Positions 17,790 through 25,982 of a stretch of 64,000 nucleotides of DNA are shown here, in pieces. The position numbers and the translations under genes are program-made. The stretch's first letter is position 1, and each line of letters begins with the position of its first letter. A model generated the notes under the pieces. It saw nothing but the letters and a program-made list of their open reading frames with translations. It had not been told where the DNA came from and did not search any database. Source of the stretch: JAEUMG01 sp963805405 (lineage in GTDB: Bacteria; Pseudomonadota; Alphaproteobacteria; Rhizobiales; Aestuariivirgaceae); NCBI GenBank assembly GCA_963805405.1, contig CAWDUC010000011.1, positions 290,202 through 354,201 on the forward strand, given 5' to 3'.

Positions 17790-18920
17790 TCAAGCCGCTT
17801 CATCGAAGCGCAAGACCATGCGGTTGACGCTTCCGGTTTCGACAAGCGCAATGGCCTCATTGATACGCGAGAAGGGCCACACCTCGGAGACGAGCGATTT
17901 AAGGTCGAGGAGCCCGTGCTTCACGAGACGAAGGGCTTTGGGAAAATCGATCATCGGCCGCGTCGAGCCATAGCTCGAGCCAATGACGCGGTTCTCATCC
18001 TGAGCTATCCAGAAGGGCGGGAAGCCAGCCATGGCATTTTCCGTCGGCTGGCCGATCAGGACGGTCGTGCCAGCGCGGCATGTCGCCTTGTAGCACTGCT
18101 CAGCGATCTCGGTCTGGCCTGTCGCTTCGAAGGTGAAATCGGCGCCGCCATTGGTGATCTCGCGCACGGCCTGGACCGGATCGACCAGCGAAGCATTGAC
18201 AAAGTGGGTGGCACCGAACTGACGCGCTTCGGTTTCCTTTTCAGCTCGCACATCCACAGCGATGAGCGGCAATGCGTTGCAGAGCTTCGCACCCTGCACG
18301 ACGCTCAAACCAACGCCGCCGCAGCCGAAGACTGCAACGCAGTCGCCGGGGCGCACCTGCGCGGTATTGAGGGCAGCCCCAATCCCCGCCATGGCGCCGC
18401 AGCCCAAGAGGCAGGCCTGCTCCGGCGATGTTTCGTCGTCGACACGGATGGCGCCATTGTGGGGAACGACGGTGTATTCGCAAAAGGAGGAGACAAGGCT
18501 CAAATGATGGATCGGCGATCCGTCCTCAGCGAAGAAGCGCGTTGTATTGTCCCACATCGTGCCGGCGGCGGCGGAGCGCGCGACCTCTTCGCACAGGACG
18601 CTGCGGCCGATGACGCAGAATTTGCAGTGGCCGCATGACGGCGTGAATGTAAGTACTACTTTTTCGCCGATGCGGGATTTGGACACGCCGGGCCCGACGG
18701 ATTCGATGATGCCGCAGGCCTCGTGACCGAGGATCACCGGCTTGGGATGCACCCACACGCCGCGCAGATAGTGAATGTCGCTCCGGCAGATACCCGTGGT
18801 GATGAGCTTGACGCGGACTTCCATTTCATGCGGATCGTCGATGAGGACATCACGCAAATGGAGAACGTCGCCTTCGCCGGGTGCGTCGCAAACGGCTGCC
18901 TTTATTTTCTTCTTTGCCAT
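17790..18920 (-). CDS. Zinc-dependent alcohol dehydrogenase (MDR superfamily)
   Basis: A medium-chain dehydrogenase of 376 residues, intact. Catalytic zinc ligands are in GICRSDIHYLRG (Cys44 region) and GHEACG (His-Glu). The structural-zinc cysteine cluster is CGHCKFCVIGRSVLC. The NAD-binding motif is FGCGGVGLSV, followed by AVDVRAEKE, where the aspartate suggests NAD. Length and layout match the class III-like group of zinc alcohol dehydrogenases. It lies 62 nt upstream of the solute-binding-protein gene and 17 nt downstream of an SDR, in the same orientation. It probably oxidises an alcohol or polyol of the pathway. Confidence 0.92.
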   Translation of the reverse strand: MAKKKIKAAVCDAPGEGDVLHLRDVLIDDPHEMEVRVKLITTGICRSDIHYLRGVWVHPKPVILGHEACGIIESVGPGVSKSRIGEKVVLTFTPSCGHCKFCVIGRSVLCEEVARSAAAGTMWDNTTRFFAEDGSPIHHLSLVSSFCEYTVVPHNGAIRVDDETSPEQACLLGCGAMAGIGAALNTAQVRPGDCVAVFGCGGVGLSVVQGAKLCNALPLIAVDVRAEKETEARQFGATHFVNASLVDPVQAVREITNGGADFTFEATGQTEIAEQCYKATCRAGTTVLIGQPTENAMAGFPPFWIAQDENRVIGSSYGSTRPMIDFPKALRLVKHGLLDLKSLVSEVWPFSRINEAIALVETGSVNRMVLRFDEAA

Positions 18921-18937
18921 GACTGTTTCGAACGCCT

Positions 18938-19717
18938 TCAGATCATGGTGAGGCCGCCATCGACCGGCAATATGGCACCGGTGATGAATGTGGCTTTGTC
19001 GGAGGAAAGAAACACAGTTGCGCCGGCGATTTCCTCGGGCTTGGCGTAGCGCCCCAGCGGATGCAGGCCGGCGAGCACTTTCAGGCCCGCCGCCTCGCCA
19101 CCTTCCATGCCGGAAGCATAATTGCGGGTGAGCGGCGTATCGATGACGCCTGGCGCGATAACGTTGGCGCGCAAACCCTGTTTCGCATAATCGGCGGCAA
19201 TGCAGCGGGCAAGATGGTGCAGGCCGGCCTTGGCGACATTATAGGCAACGTCGCCTTCCCAGGCGACCATGCCGGCAACCGAGCCGATGAACGTCATGGA
19301 TGGGTTCGTGCCCTTGAGCAGTGCCGGAATCAGGCGCTTGGAGAGATGAAACGCGGCATTCAAATGAATGGCCATCATCTGATCCCAGGTTTCATCCGTG
19401 GTTTCATGGGTCGGCGCCGTCTTCGTCACATCGATACCAGCCGAGTGCACGAAAATATCGAGGCCACCCAGGCCATCGATGACTTCCTGTGCGGCGCGGT
19501 CGATCTGCTTCGGGTCGGCAAGATTGGCTTGAACGACGATGACCTTGCGCTCGGCGGTCGCAAGTTTCTTGGCGGCGGCCTTCGCCTGTTCAGAGTGGCG
19601 TGACGCCCCGATGGCGACGCTCGCCCCTTCGGAAGCGAGCGCTTCCACAATCGCCGCGCCGATGCCGCTTGATCCACCCGTCACATAGGCTCTGCGGCCC
19701 ATTAGAGATCCAGTCAC
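18938..19717 (-). CDS. SDR-family oxidoreductase
   Basis: Classical SDR of 259 residues. It shows TGGSSGIG (14-21), a basic GASRHSEQAK stretch after strand 2 that is compatible with NADP, HSAGID in place of the usual NNAG, the catalytic serine in FIGSVAGMV, the YNVAK active-site pair, and ATFITGAILPVDGG at the end. It lies 25 nt downstream of another SDR gene. The HSAG variant of the NNAG motif is unusual but occurs in the family. The frame is intact. Confidence 0.92.
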   Translation of the reverse strand: MTGSLMGRRAYVTGGSSGIGAAIVEALASEGASVAIGASRHSEQAKAAAKKLATAERKVIVVQANLADPKQIDRAAQEVIDGLGGLDIFVHSAGIDVTKTAPTHETTDETWDQMMAIHLNAAFHLSKRLIPALLKGTNPSMTFIGSVAGMVAWEGDVAYNVAKAGLHHLARCIAADYAKQGLRANVIAPGVIDTPLTRNYASGMEGGEAAGLKVLAGLHPLGRYAKPEEIAGATVFLSSDKATFITGAILPVDGGLTMI

Positions 19718-19742
19718 GCGCTTTTCCTCATCCTAAATTTTA

Positions 19743-20516
19743 TCATCGTGCACTGTAACCGCCATCGATGGCAATCGCCTGGCCGGTCATGAACGCCGAG
19801 AGATCGGAGGCGAGATAGACCGCCAGCTCACCCATTTCCTCGAGCGTGCCGGCGCGCGGGATTGCGTGCATCTTACGCTTCGTCTCCAGCGCCGCTTCAG
19901 GATCGCGTTCCTGTTGCGCAACAGCGATGGCCAAGGGCGTTTCGACATAGCCCGGACACATCGCGTTCACGCGCACGCCCTTATCGGCAAAATCGAGCGC
20001 GGCCGCCTTAACAAGGCCGATGACGCCGGCCTTGGCGGCGCAGTACGCGGCACGTTCGCGATGACCGACCAGACCATAAGTCGACGAGATGATAATGACG
20101 GAGGCTGGCTTCGCAGCCATCAAGTGACTGGCGGCATAGCGCATGGCAAGAAAGGCCGGGCGCATATTGTGATCGATGATGCGTTGGAATTCGTCAGGAT
20201 CAGTGTCGAAAATCGGCGTACGGCCTCCGGCGCCAGCGCTGACAATGATTGTGTCGATGCCACCCATGAATGAAGCTGCGGCTTCAGTGATGCGCTTGAC
20301 GTCGTCTATCGATGTTGCATCGCCGGCCGCGTAGGAAACCCTGCCGAGCCTGTTCAAGCCTGAAGCGGCTTCTTTGAGAACCGATTCGCGCCTACCGGAT
20401 ATGTAGAGCGTTGCGCCTTCACGAAGCATCGACTCGGCACAAGCGAGGCCAATACCGGTGCCGCCGCCATAGACAATCGCGCGTTTGTTCTCTAGCCGGG
20501 CCACAACGCCACTCAC
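19743..20516 (-). CDS. SDR-family oxidoreductase, first gene of the minus-strand operon
   Basis: An SDR of about 257 residues with YGGGTGIG (cofactor motif), SGRRESV after strand 2 (NADP-like), VSAGAGG, IISSTYGLVG (catalytic Ser), the YCAAK pair and FMTGQAIAIDGGYSAR at the C-terminus. I chose the GTG at 20516 because an in-frame ATG at 20600 would add 28 non-conserved residues, overlap the divergent regulator gene, and run through the TTGTATACAA palindrome. It heads a run of fifteen minus-strand genes, so its expression probably sets that of the operon. Confidence 0.88.
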   Translation of the reverse strand: MSGVVARLENKRAIVYGGGTGIGLACAESMLREGATLYISGRRESVLKEAASGLNRLGRVSYAAGDATSIDDVKRITEAAASFMGGIDTIIVSAGAGGRTPIFDTDPDEFQRIIDHNMRPAFLAMRYAASHLMAAKPASVIIISSTYGLVGHRERAAYCAAKAGVIGLVKAAALDFADKGVRVNAMCPGYVETPLAIAVAQQERDPEAALETKRKMHAIPRAGTLEEMGELAVYLASDLSAFMTGQAIAIDGGYSAR

Positions 20517-20536
20517 GGTTGCTCTTGATGTGCTAA

Positions 20537-20546
20537 TTGTATACAA
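20537..20546. promoter_or_regulatory. TTGTATACAA palindrome, candidate GntR/FCD operator
   Basis: A perfect 10-bp palindrome sits midway in the 56-bp divergent space between the SDR start (20516) and the GntR/FCD regulator start (20573). FadR-subfamily GntR regulators commonly bind short palindromes with a GTATAC-type core. Its position could serve both promoters. Binding by the adjacent regulator is inferred. Confidence 0.65.
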
Positions 20547-20572
20547 GATGGGCCAGGATGCAAGGATAGGAT

Positions 20573-21253
20573 ATGGCAAGCGTTGAACAGGCTGTCGCAA
20601 GTCCAGCCCCCGTGCTCAGCATGGCGCGGTCGCCGAGCCTTGCGGAGCAGGCCGCCGATGCCATTGTCACCGGCGTTTCCGCCGGCGCGTTGAAGCCCGG
20701 TCAGCGTCTGGTCGAGACGGAATTGGCGGGGCTCCTAAAGATGAGCCGCGTGCCCTTGCGCGAAGCCCTCAAAATCCTCGAGACCCAAGGCATTGTCGAA
20801 AGCATTCCGCATCGGGGAACGCGCATCGCGACCTTCGATGAACTGCGCATCACGCAGATCTGCGAGGCCCGCGTTGCACTTGAGAGGCTTGCTTTGCGCG
20901 ACGCGGCCACGGTCTATCCCGACAATCCGGCTCTGCTTGAACGGCTGGACCAGATCATTGCAGTCATGGAGCGCGCTGCCGATAGACTCGAATGGATCGA
21001 CGTCAGCAAAGCCGACCTGAGTTTCCATCGCGAGATCTGCCGAGCCTCCGGAAACATGATCGTGCAGACGCTTTGGGAAGCGCTGGCGCGGCATGTTTTC
21101 ATCATCTTCGGGCATGAAATTCGCGACGAACGCGATGCCGAGGCAATGGGACCGCAACACCGGCGTTTGCGCAGCTATCTCGCGGCCGGCGAGAGCGAAA
21201 AACTCCACAGCGAGATCGAGCATCACATCATGCGATTGCGCTCGCGAAAGTAG
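20573..21253 (+). CDS. GntR-family transcriptional regulator with FCD domain
   Basis: A 226-residue regulator. The winged helix covers about residues 20-90 (LAEQAADAIVTGVSAGALKPGQRL, MSRVPLREALKILETQGIVE, HRGTRIATF). The FCD ligand-binding domain follows, with metal-type residues in ADLSFHREI and EIEHHIMRL, so a carboxylate ligand bound through a metal is plausible. An AAGGATAGG Shine-Dalgarno precedes ATG 20573. It is divergent from the fifteen-gene minus-strand operon and is its most likely regulator. The gene ends 41 nt before a second GntR gene of a different subfamily. Confidence 0.93.
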   Translation: MASVEQAVASPAPVLSMARSPSLAEQAADAIVTGVSAGALKPGQRLVETELAGLLKMSRVPLREALKILETQGIVESIPHRGTRIATFDELRITQICEARVALERLALRDAATVYPDNPALLERLDQIIAVMERAADRLEWIDVSKADLSFHREICRASGNMIVQTLWEALARHVFIIFGHEIRDERDAEAMGPQHRRLRSYLAAGESEKLHSEIEHHIMRLRSRK

Positions 21254-21271
21254 CTTCTTGCCACTAGCGAG

Positions 21272-21300
21272 ACTGGTATGGTACTGGTCTTGTTATGGTA
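21272..21300 (+). promoter_or_regulatory. Direct repeats overlapping the UTRA-regulator start
   Basis: Two ACTGGT copies (21272-21277 and 21283-21288) and two ATGGTA copies (21278-21283 and 21295-21300) occur in tandem, the last including the start codon of the downstream GntR/UTRA gene. HutC-subfamily regulators often bind GGT-containing sites and autoregulate. No perfect inverted repeat is present, so this is a candidate only. Confidence 0.35.
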
Positions 21301-22044
21301 TTGAAGTCGGCCATAATTACCGATCTCACCTCTAGCGAGCACCGCTTTCGGCAGATCGCCCGCACCGTCGCCACACAAATCGCCAATGGCGAGATTGCCC
21401 GCGGCAGCCGGCTCATGTCGGAGCGCGATCTCGGCAAGCATTTCAATGTCAGCCGCGTCACCATCAGGCGTGCCTTGCTCGAACTTCAAGAGCGCGGGCT
21501 CCTCGAGGCCGAGGGCGCTCGCGGCTGGTTCGTGACCTCGGCGCTCGGCGAACCCAATGCGCTGATGGGCTTCAGCGAAATGGCCCGCGCCAGAGGATTG
21601 AAGCCGAAATCGCGCGTCCTGAAAGCTGAAACACGCGCCGCCACGCTCGATGAGGCCGAGCGCCTCGGCATCGCTCCCGGCGCAAAACTCTTCGATCTCG
21701 AACGCATCCGGTTGCTTGATGACGTCGCCGTTGCGCATGAGAGGAGCCGGGTCGTGCTCGAACTGGTGCCTAATCTTGCGCAAGCCGATTTCGAGACCGT
21801 CTCGCTTTATGACGAATTTCGCAAGCACGACGTTATCCCTCATTCCGCCGACTATATATTACAGGCCGCCTCCGCCGATGCGCGGGAGGCGGAATTGCTC
21901 GATGTTGCCATTGGCGCGCCACTGCTGATCGCGACCGCCACCGCACATATGCAGAGCGGCAAAGCGATGGAACTGAGCCATAGTATTTTCCGCAGCGATC
22001 GCTACCGATTTCGGACGACACTTTTCCGCTCGGCATGGAAATGA
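21295..22044 (+). CDS. GntR-family regulator, HutC/UTRA subfamily
   Basis: A regulator of 249 residues with an N-terminal winged helix (RTVATQIANGEIARGSRL, FNVSRVTIRRALLELQERGL, about residues 18-78) and a C-terminal UTRA effector domain (KLFDLERIRLLDDVAVAHER through SIFRSDRYRFRTTLF). UTRA domains usually bind sugar phosphates, amino sugars or similar small ligands. It overlaps the next gene by 4 nt (ATGA at 22041-22044) and therefore belongs to the kinase-aldolase-transporter operon, which it probably controls. No strong Shine-Dalgarno precedes ATG 21295. The frame is intact. Confidence 0.92.
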   Translation: MVLKSAIITDLTSSEHRFRQIARTVATQIANGEIARGSRLMSERDLGKHFNVSRVTIRRALLELQERGLLEAEGARGWFVTSALGEPNALMGFSEMARARGLKPKSRVLKAETRAATLDEAERLGIAPGAKLFDLERIRLLDDVAVAHERSRVVLELVPNLAQADFETVSLYDEFRKHDVIPHSADYILQAASADAREAELLDVAIGAPLLIATATAHMQSGKAMELSHSIFRSDRYRFRTTLFRSAWK

Positions 22045-24431
22045 GCACCGTCCTCGGTATCGATCTGGGTCTAAGCAGCGCGCGCGCGGCAGTCTTCGAC
22101 AATAGCGGCAGGCTGCTCGGCAGCGGACGATCGGCGGCACGAAGCACGCTGCACTCGGCACCTGAAGCGCTTGCCAAGAGCTGGCTCGCAATCGTCATCG
22201 GTGCCGCGCGCCAGGCGCTTGCCGCCTCAGGGGGGACCCGCATCGATGCGATTGGCATCGGCGCATTCGGGCCATGTCCGATCCTTCTCGATGAAGGCCT
22301 CCAGCCTTTGATGGCGGCGACGATGTTCAGCTTTTCACCAGCCTCAGAGAAACATCGGCAACGACTGATCAAGAAACACCGCATTCCCGAATATCTGCTC
22401 GGGCCTGACAACGCGATTCCGCAGCTCCTGTGGTGGCGACGCGAATTTCCAGACGTTTTCACCCGCGCCACCTCAGTGACCGATGTGGCGGGTTTTATGG
22501 TTGCAAGCCTCACGGGGCGCGCGGTGATCGATCCGATCACGCTCAATGATTATACTTGTCCCGGCCTCATGCCGCCCGTTGCCTTGCCGGAGGTTGTCGC
22601 GGCCGACGAAATAGCCGGTGGACTGACCGCGAAAATTGCCGGCAGGCTGGGACTGCCTTCCGGCACGCCGGTGACGGCCGGAACCTATGACAGCCATGTC
22701 GATCTTGCAGCGGCTGGCGCAACGCGCAATGGACAGGCAGCAATCCTGCTTGGCTCGACGATCGTCATGGGCACGATCGTCTCCGCGAGTTTCAAGGCGC
22801 GAGCAGCAGCCAAGCATGGCCTGCGCCTCACCCCGCAGGTCGGACGCGGACGCCTACTTGGCGGGTGGACCTCAGCCTCGGGCAGCTTGATCGACTGGAC
22901 GAACAAGCTCGTGGGACGCGATGGCAGTCGTTCGACGGGAGATGCGCGCGAGCCGGGCGTTCTTATAGTTCCATACTTTTCCGGTGAGCGCGCGCCCGTC
23001 TGGGATTCACTGGCGCGCGGTGCAATTGTTGGCGCGACGCTTGCGACCACAGCCGATGACTTGCGGCAAGCGACGCTCGATGGCGTCGCGCTTTCGACTT
23101 TGGATATCGGACAAAGATTGTTCAAAGCCGGTGGGCGGAAGACTCATATGCGCGCAGCCGGCGGCGGGTTGCGCAATGAAGCCTGGGCGCAAGCGACAGC
23201 GGATGTTCTCAATTGCAAGCTCGAAGCGATCGCGCATGCAGGCGAGAGCATCGGGCCAGCCGCACTGGCATTTCGCGCCCTCGGACAGAAATTCGAGCCT
23301 GGCATCGCCAGGGTCATCGCGCCCGACAAGCGGCGCCATGAGCGCTACCAGCGCCTCTTCCCCATCTATCGCGGCCTCTATCCGGCCTTGCGAAAATCCA
23401 TGCACGAACTTGGCCGCATGGCCGAAAAGGAGATTGCAACTGGCATGAGTGATGAGATGCGAGCAGCCCGCCTTCATGGTCTGCGCGATCTGCGCGTCGA
23501 GCGCATACCGATTCCGGTACCGGGCGACGGCGAGTTGCTTGTTAAGGTCGAGGCCTGCGGCGTGTGCGCAACGGATTCTCGCAAGTATGAAATCGGCGTC
23601 AATGACGGCGAGTATCCATTCAATGCCGGGCATGAATGGCTGGGCCGAGTCGCGTCGGTCGGGCGCGGCGTGACCGGATGGCGCGCCGGCGACCGCGTCT
23701 ATGGTGACGTCTATGGCGGCTATGCCGATTACGCGATCATTCCCGTCGACCCGATCCCGTGGTCACGCGGGCCTTTGCGGCTTCCCGACAACCTGCCGCA
23801 GGAGCGCGCCGTTTTCATCGAACCCTTGGCCGACTGTCTGCATGCCGTGCATGATCAGGCGAAGCTCGTTTCGGGACAAAGCCTCGTCGTCATTGCCTGC
23901 GGTGTCATGGGCCTCAAGATCATCGCCGAGGCGGCACGGATCGGGGCGCGCGTGATGGTCGTCGAGCCGCTCGCTGCGCGCCGCGAACTGGCGCTTGCCT
24001 TCGGTGCCGAAAAAGCGATCGAACCTAGTAACTGGATCGAAGATGCAAAAGCCTGGGGGGGCGGCAAGGGCATTGATGCCGTCATCCTCACCATCGGCGA
24101 CCCCGATCTCGTCGCGCCATCGATCGAGATCACCGCGCCGGGCGGCCATGTCGTGCTGTTCGCGGGATTCGGCAATCGTTCAAAAGCGACGATCGACGTC
24201 AACCGCCTGCATTACAAGGAAATCAGCCTGGTCGGCAGCGAATGGATCGGGACGCCGCCTCATCAGCGTCGCGAGCGCTACGACCAGGCACTCGATCTTC
24301 TCATCAATCCCCCCGTGCCCTGGGAGAAATTGGTTACCGCCTATTGTGGCTTCGACGATCTCGAGGCGGCACTCGTGCGGCGACAGAAATTCACCGGACT
24401 CAAGACTATTTTTCGGACAGGACATCAATAA
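22041..24431 (+). CDS. FGGY-family carbohydrate kinase fused to medium-chain dehydrogenase
   Basis: A single 796-residue reading frame with two enzymes. Residues 1-468 are an FGGY kinase: GIDLGLSSARAAVFD (6-20), catalytic Asp217 in TAGTYDSHVD, and an actin-like second half with AAGGGLRNEAWAQATAD. Residues 469-796 are a medium-chain dehydrogenase: Cys506/Cys509, His531-Glu532 in AGHEWLG, and a Rossmann part with VIACGVMGLKII. The structural-zinc cysteine cluster is absent. An internal ATG at 23445 follows an AAGGAG about 12 nt upstream, so the dehydrogenase may once have been, or still be, a separate gene, with a single-base error near the junction joining the frames. Each domain is certain; the fusion is not. 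The kinase would phosphorylate a sugar or polyol. Confidence 0.82.
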   Translation: MSTVLGIDLGLSSARAAVFDNSGRLLGSGRSAARSTLHSAPEALAKSWLAIVIGAARQALAASGGTRIDAIGIGAFGPCPILLDEGLQPLMAATMFSFSPASEKHRQRLIKKHRIPEYLLGPDNAIPQLLWWRREFPDVFTRATSVTDVAGFMVASLTGRAVIDPITLNDYTCPGLMPPVALPEVVAADEIAGGLTAKIAGRLGLPSGTPVTAGTYDSHVDLAAAGATRNGQAAILLGSTIVMGTIVSASFKARAAAKHGLRLTPQVGRGRLLGGWTSASGSLIDWTNKLVGRDGSRSTGDAREPGVLIVPYFSGERAPVWDSLARGAIVGATLATTADDLRQATLDGVALSTLDIGQRLFKAGGRKTHMRAAGGGLRNEAWAQATADVLNCKLEAIAHAGESIGPAALAFRALGQKFEPGIARVIAPDKRRHERYQRLFPIYRGLYPALRKSMHELGRMAEKEIATGMSDEMRAARLHGLRDLRVERIPIPVPGDGELLVKVEACGVCATDSRKYEIGVNDGEYPFNAGHEWLGRVASVGRGVTGWRAGDRVYGDVYGGYADYAIIPVDPIPWSRGPLRLPDNLPQERAVFIEPLADCLHAVHDQAKLVSGQSLVVIACGVMGLKIIAEAARIGARVMVVEPLAARRELALAFGAEKAIEPSNWIEDAKAWGGGKGIDAVILTIGDPDLVAPSIEITAPGGHVVLFAGFGNRSKATIDVNRLHYKEISLVGSEWIGTPPHQRRERYDQALDLLINPPVPWEKLVTAYCGFDDLEAALVRRQKFTGLKTIFRTGHQ

Positions 24432-25180
24432 TGCGAAGGCCAAGTTTCTTTTCACCCAATGGCAAGGCGGTGGTGGTTGCCATCGACCACGCACTCTATT
24501 CCTGGCCGTGCAAAGGCCTCGAAGACCGGCGTTCCGTAATCAGTACCGTCGCCAAGGCAGGCGCCGACGCAGTCATTGCGAGCTACGGCACGATCCGCGA
24601 CGAGCGCGCGGCCTTCGGCGAGGCGGCACCGATCCTCAAGCTCGATCTAACGACGGTGACACTGGGCTCGTCCTATGAGATCACGGATCATGTGCCGACA
24701 TGGACGCTCGAACATGCCATGCGGCTCGGCGTGCGCGCCGTCATGACCTACATCCAGCTTGGCGCCCCCTTCGAACTCGATGCCCTCAAATCGGCGGCGC
24801 GCATTGCGGCTGACTGCGATCGCCATGGCATCGACTATATTTGCGAGATCATGCCGGTCGAAAGCCCGCGCTTTCCCGATGCCTATGCGCCCGACGCGAT
24901 CGCGGCTTCCTGCCGCACGGGTGCCGAGCTTGGTGCGCATGTCATCAAGACGACGATGCCGTCGCCGGCAGCGCGTATTGCCGACAGCACATCATGCGGC
25001 ACGCCGATCATTCTTGCCGGCGGGAATTTCGCGAGCGACCGTGAACGCTACCTCGCCGATATTTCTGCTGCGATGGATGCCGGCGCCGCGGGCGTTGCGG
25101 TCGGACGCAATGTCTGGGGTGCGCCCAATCCCGCCGAGGTCGTCAAGCAATTGTGCCGCATCGTGCACGGAACCGCGTGA
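24431..25180 (+). CDS. Class I aldolase, DeoC/FbaB/LsrF family
   Basis: A TIM-barrel aldolase of 249 residues, overlapping the kinase stop as TAATG. VVVAIDHALYSWPCKGLED is the N-terminal family signature. The Schiff-base lysine is Lys173 in GAHVIKTTMPS. The phosphate-binding end is ILAGGNF and AGAAGVAVGRNVWG. LsrF (AI-2 phosphate thiolase) and archaeal-type fructose-bisphosphate aldolase FbaB share this architecture. Following an FGGY kinase in the same operon, it most likely cleaves a phosphorylated keto-sugar or its oxidised product. The arrangement recalls LsrK plus LsrF, but the transporter here is not Lsr-like. Confidence 0.87.
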   Translation: MRRPSFFSPNGKAVVVAIDHALYSWPCKGLEDRRSVISTVAKAGADAVIASYGTIRDERAAFGEAAPILKLDLTTVTLGSSYEITDHVPTWTLEHAMRLGVRAVMTYIQLGAPFELDALKSAARIAADCDRHGIDYICEIMPVESPRFPDAYAPDAIAASCRTGAELGAHVIKTTMPSPAARIADSTSCGTPIILAGGNFASDRERYLADISAAMDAGAAGVAVGRNVWGAPNPAEVVKQLCRIVHGTA

Positions 25181-25194
25181 GAAATGCACGAGCG

Positions 25195-25980
25195 ATGAGT
25201 TCCGCAACCGCCATCACCCAGGATCTCGACGGCAAGGTTGCGATCGTGACCGGGGCCAGCAACGGCATCGGCCGGGCAGTAGCGGTACAACTCGCATCGC
25301 GCGGTGCGCAGGTGTTGGCGGTGGCCCGCGATGCGGCCCGCCTGAAGAGCCTTGAAAGCGAAACGGGGGCCATTCCCTGCGCGATCTCGATCGAAACCGC
25401 CGTGGCTTGCGCCGAGGTCATGGAGCACGCCCGCGAACTTGGCGATCCAACCATCCTCATCAACAGTGCCGGGCGCGGCGGCTATCTCGACCGGCCGATC
25501 TTCGATCAAACGAGCGAGGACTGGCGATTGACGCTTGCCGTCAATCTCGATGCCTCCTTCGAATTGTCGCGGCAAATTGCCCAGCACATAAGGCGATCGG
25601 GATTTGGCCGCATCGTCATGATTTCCTCGACGGCGGGTGAGGTCGGCGCACCCGCCATGTCGGCGTATTGCGCCTCCAAACACGGCGTTATCGGACTGAT
25701 GCGCTCGGTCGCCCACGACATTGCCCCCTATGGCGGGACATGCAATGCTGTCTTGCCCAGTTGGGTCCGCACCGAGATGGCGGAGCAGGACGCCCTGAAG
25801 GAAGCAGCGCAACGCGGCATCACAGCCGACGCTGTATGGACCGAACGGGCGCAACAAAATCCTGCGGGACGGATCCTCGACGTGCAAGAAGTCGCCAATG
25901 TCGTATCGTTTCTCGCCAGCGCCGCGGCAAGCGGCGTCAACGGCCAGGCGATTACCGTGTCGATCGGGAGCAACTGGTAA
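25195..25980 (+). CDS. SDR-family oxidoreductase
   Basis: A classical SDR of 261 residues starting at ATG 25195 (MSSATAITQDLDGKVAIVTGASNGIG). It shows TGASNGIG, ARDAARL after strand 2 (NADP-like), NSAGRGG, MISSTAGEVG (catalytic Ser), YCASK, and GVNGQAITVSIGSNW at the C-terminus. It lies 14 nt after the aldolase stop and 2 nt before the ABC ATPase start, so it is part of the operon and probably oxidises or reduces a pathway intermediate. Intact. Confidence 0.9.
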   Translation: MSSATAITQDLDGKVAIVTGASNGIGRAVAVQLASRGAQVLAVARDAARLKSLESETGAIPCAISIETAVACAEVMEHARELGDPTILINSAGRGGYLDRPIFDQTSEDWRLTLAVNLDASFELSRQIAQHIRRSGFGRIVMISSTAGEVGAPAMSAYCASKHGVIGLMRSVAHDIAPYGGTCNAVLPSWVRTEMAEQDALKEAAQRGITADAVWTERAQQNPAGRILDVQEVANVVSFLASAAASGVNGQAITVSIGSNW

Positions 25981-25982
25981 CG

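Noticed and set aside
22041..24431. Treating the kinase and dehydrogenase as two annotated genes
   Set aside because: The sequence as read gives one uninterrupted frame, so it is reported as a fusion with the junction flagged rather than split by assumption.
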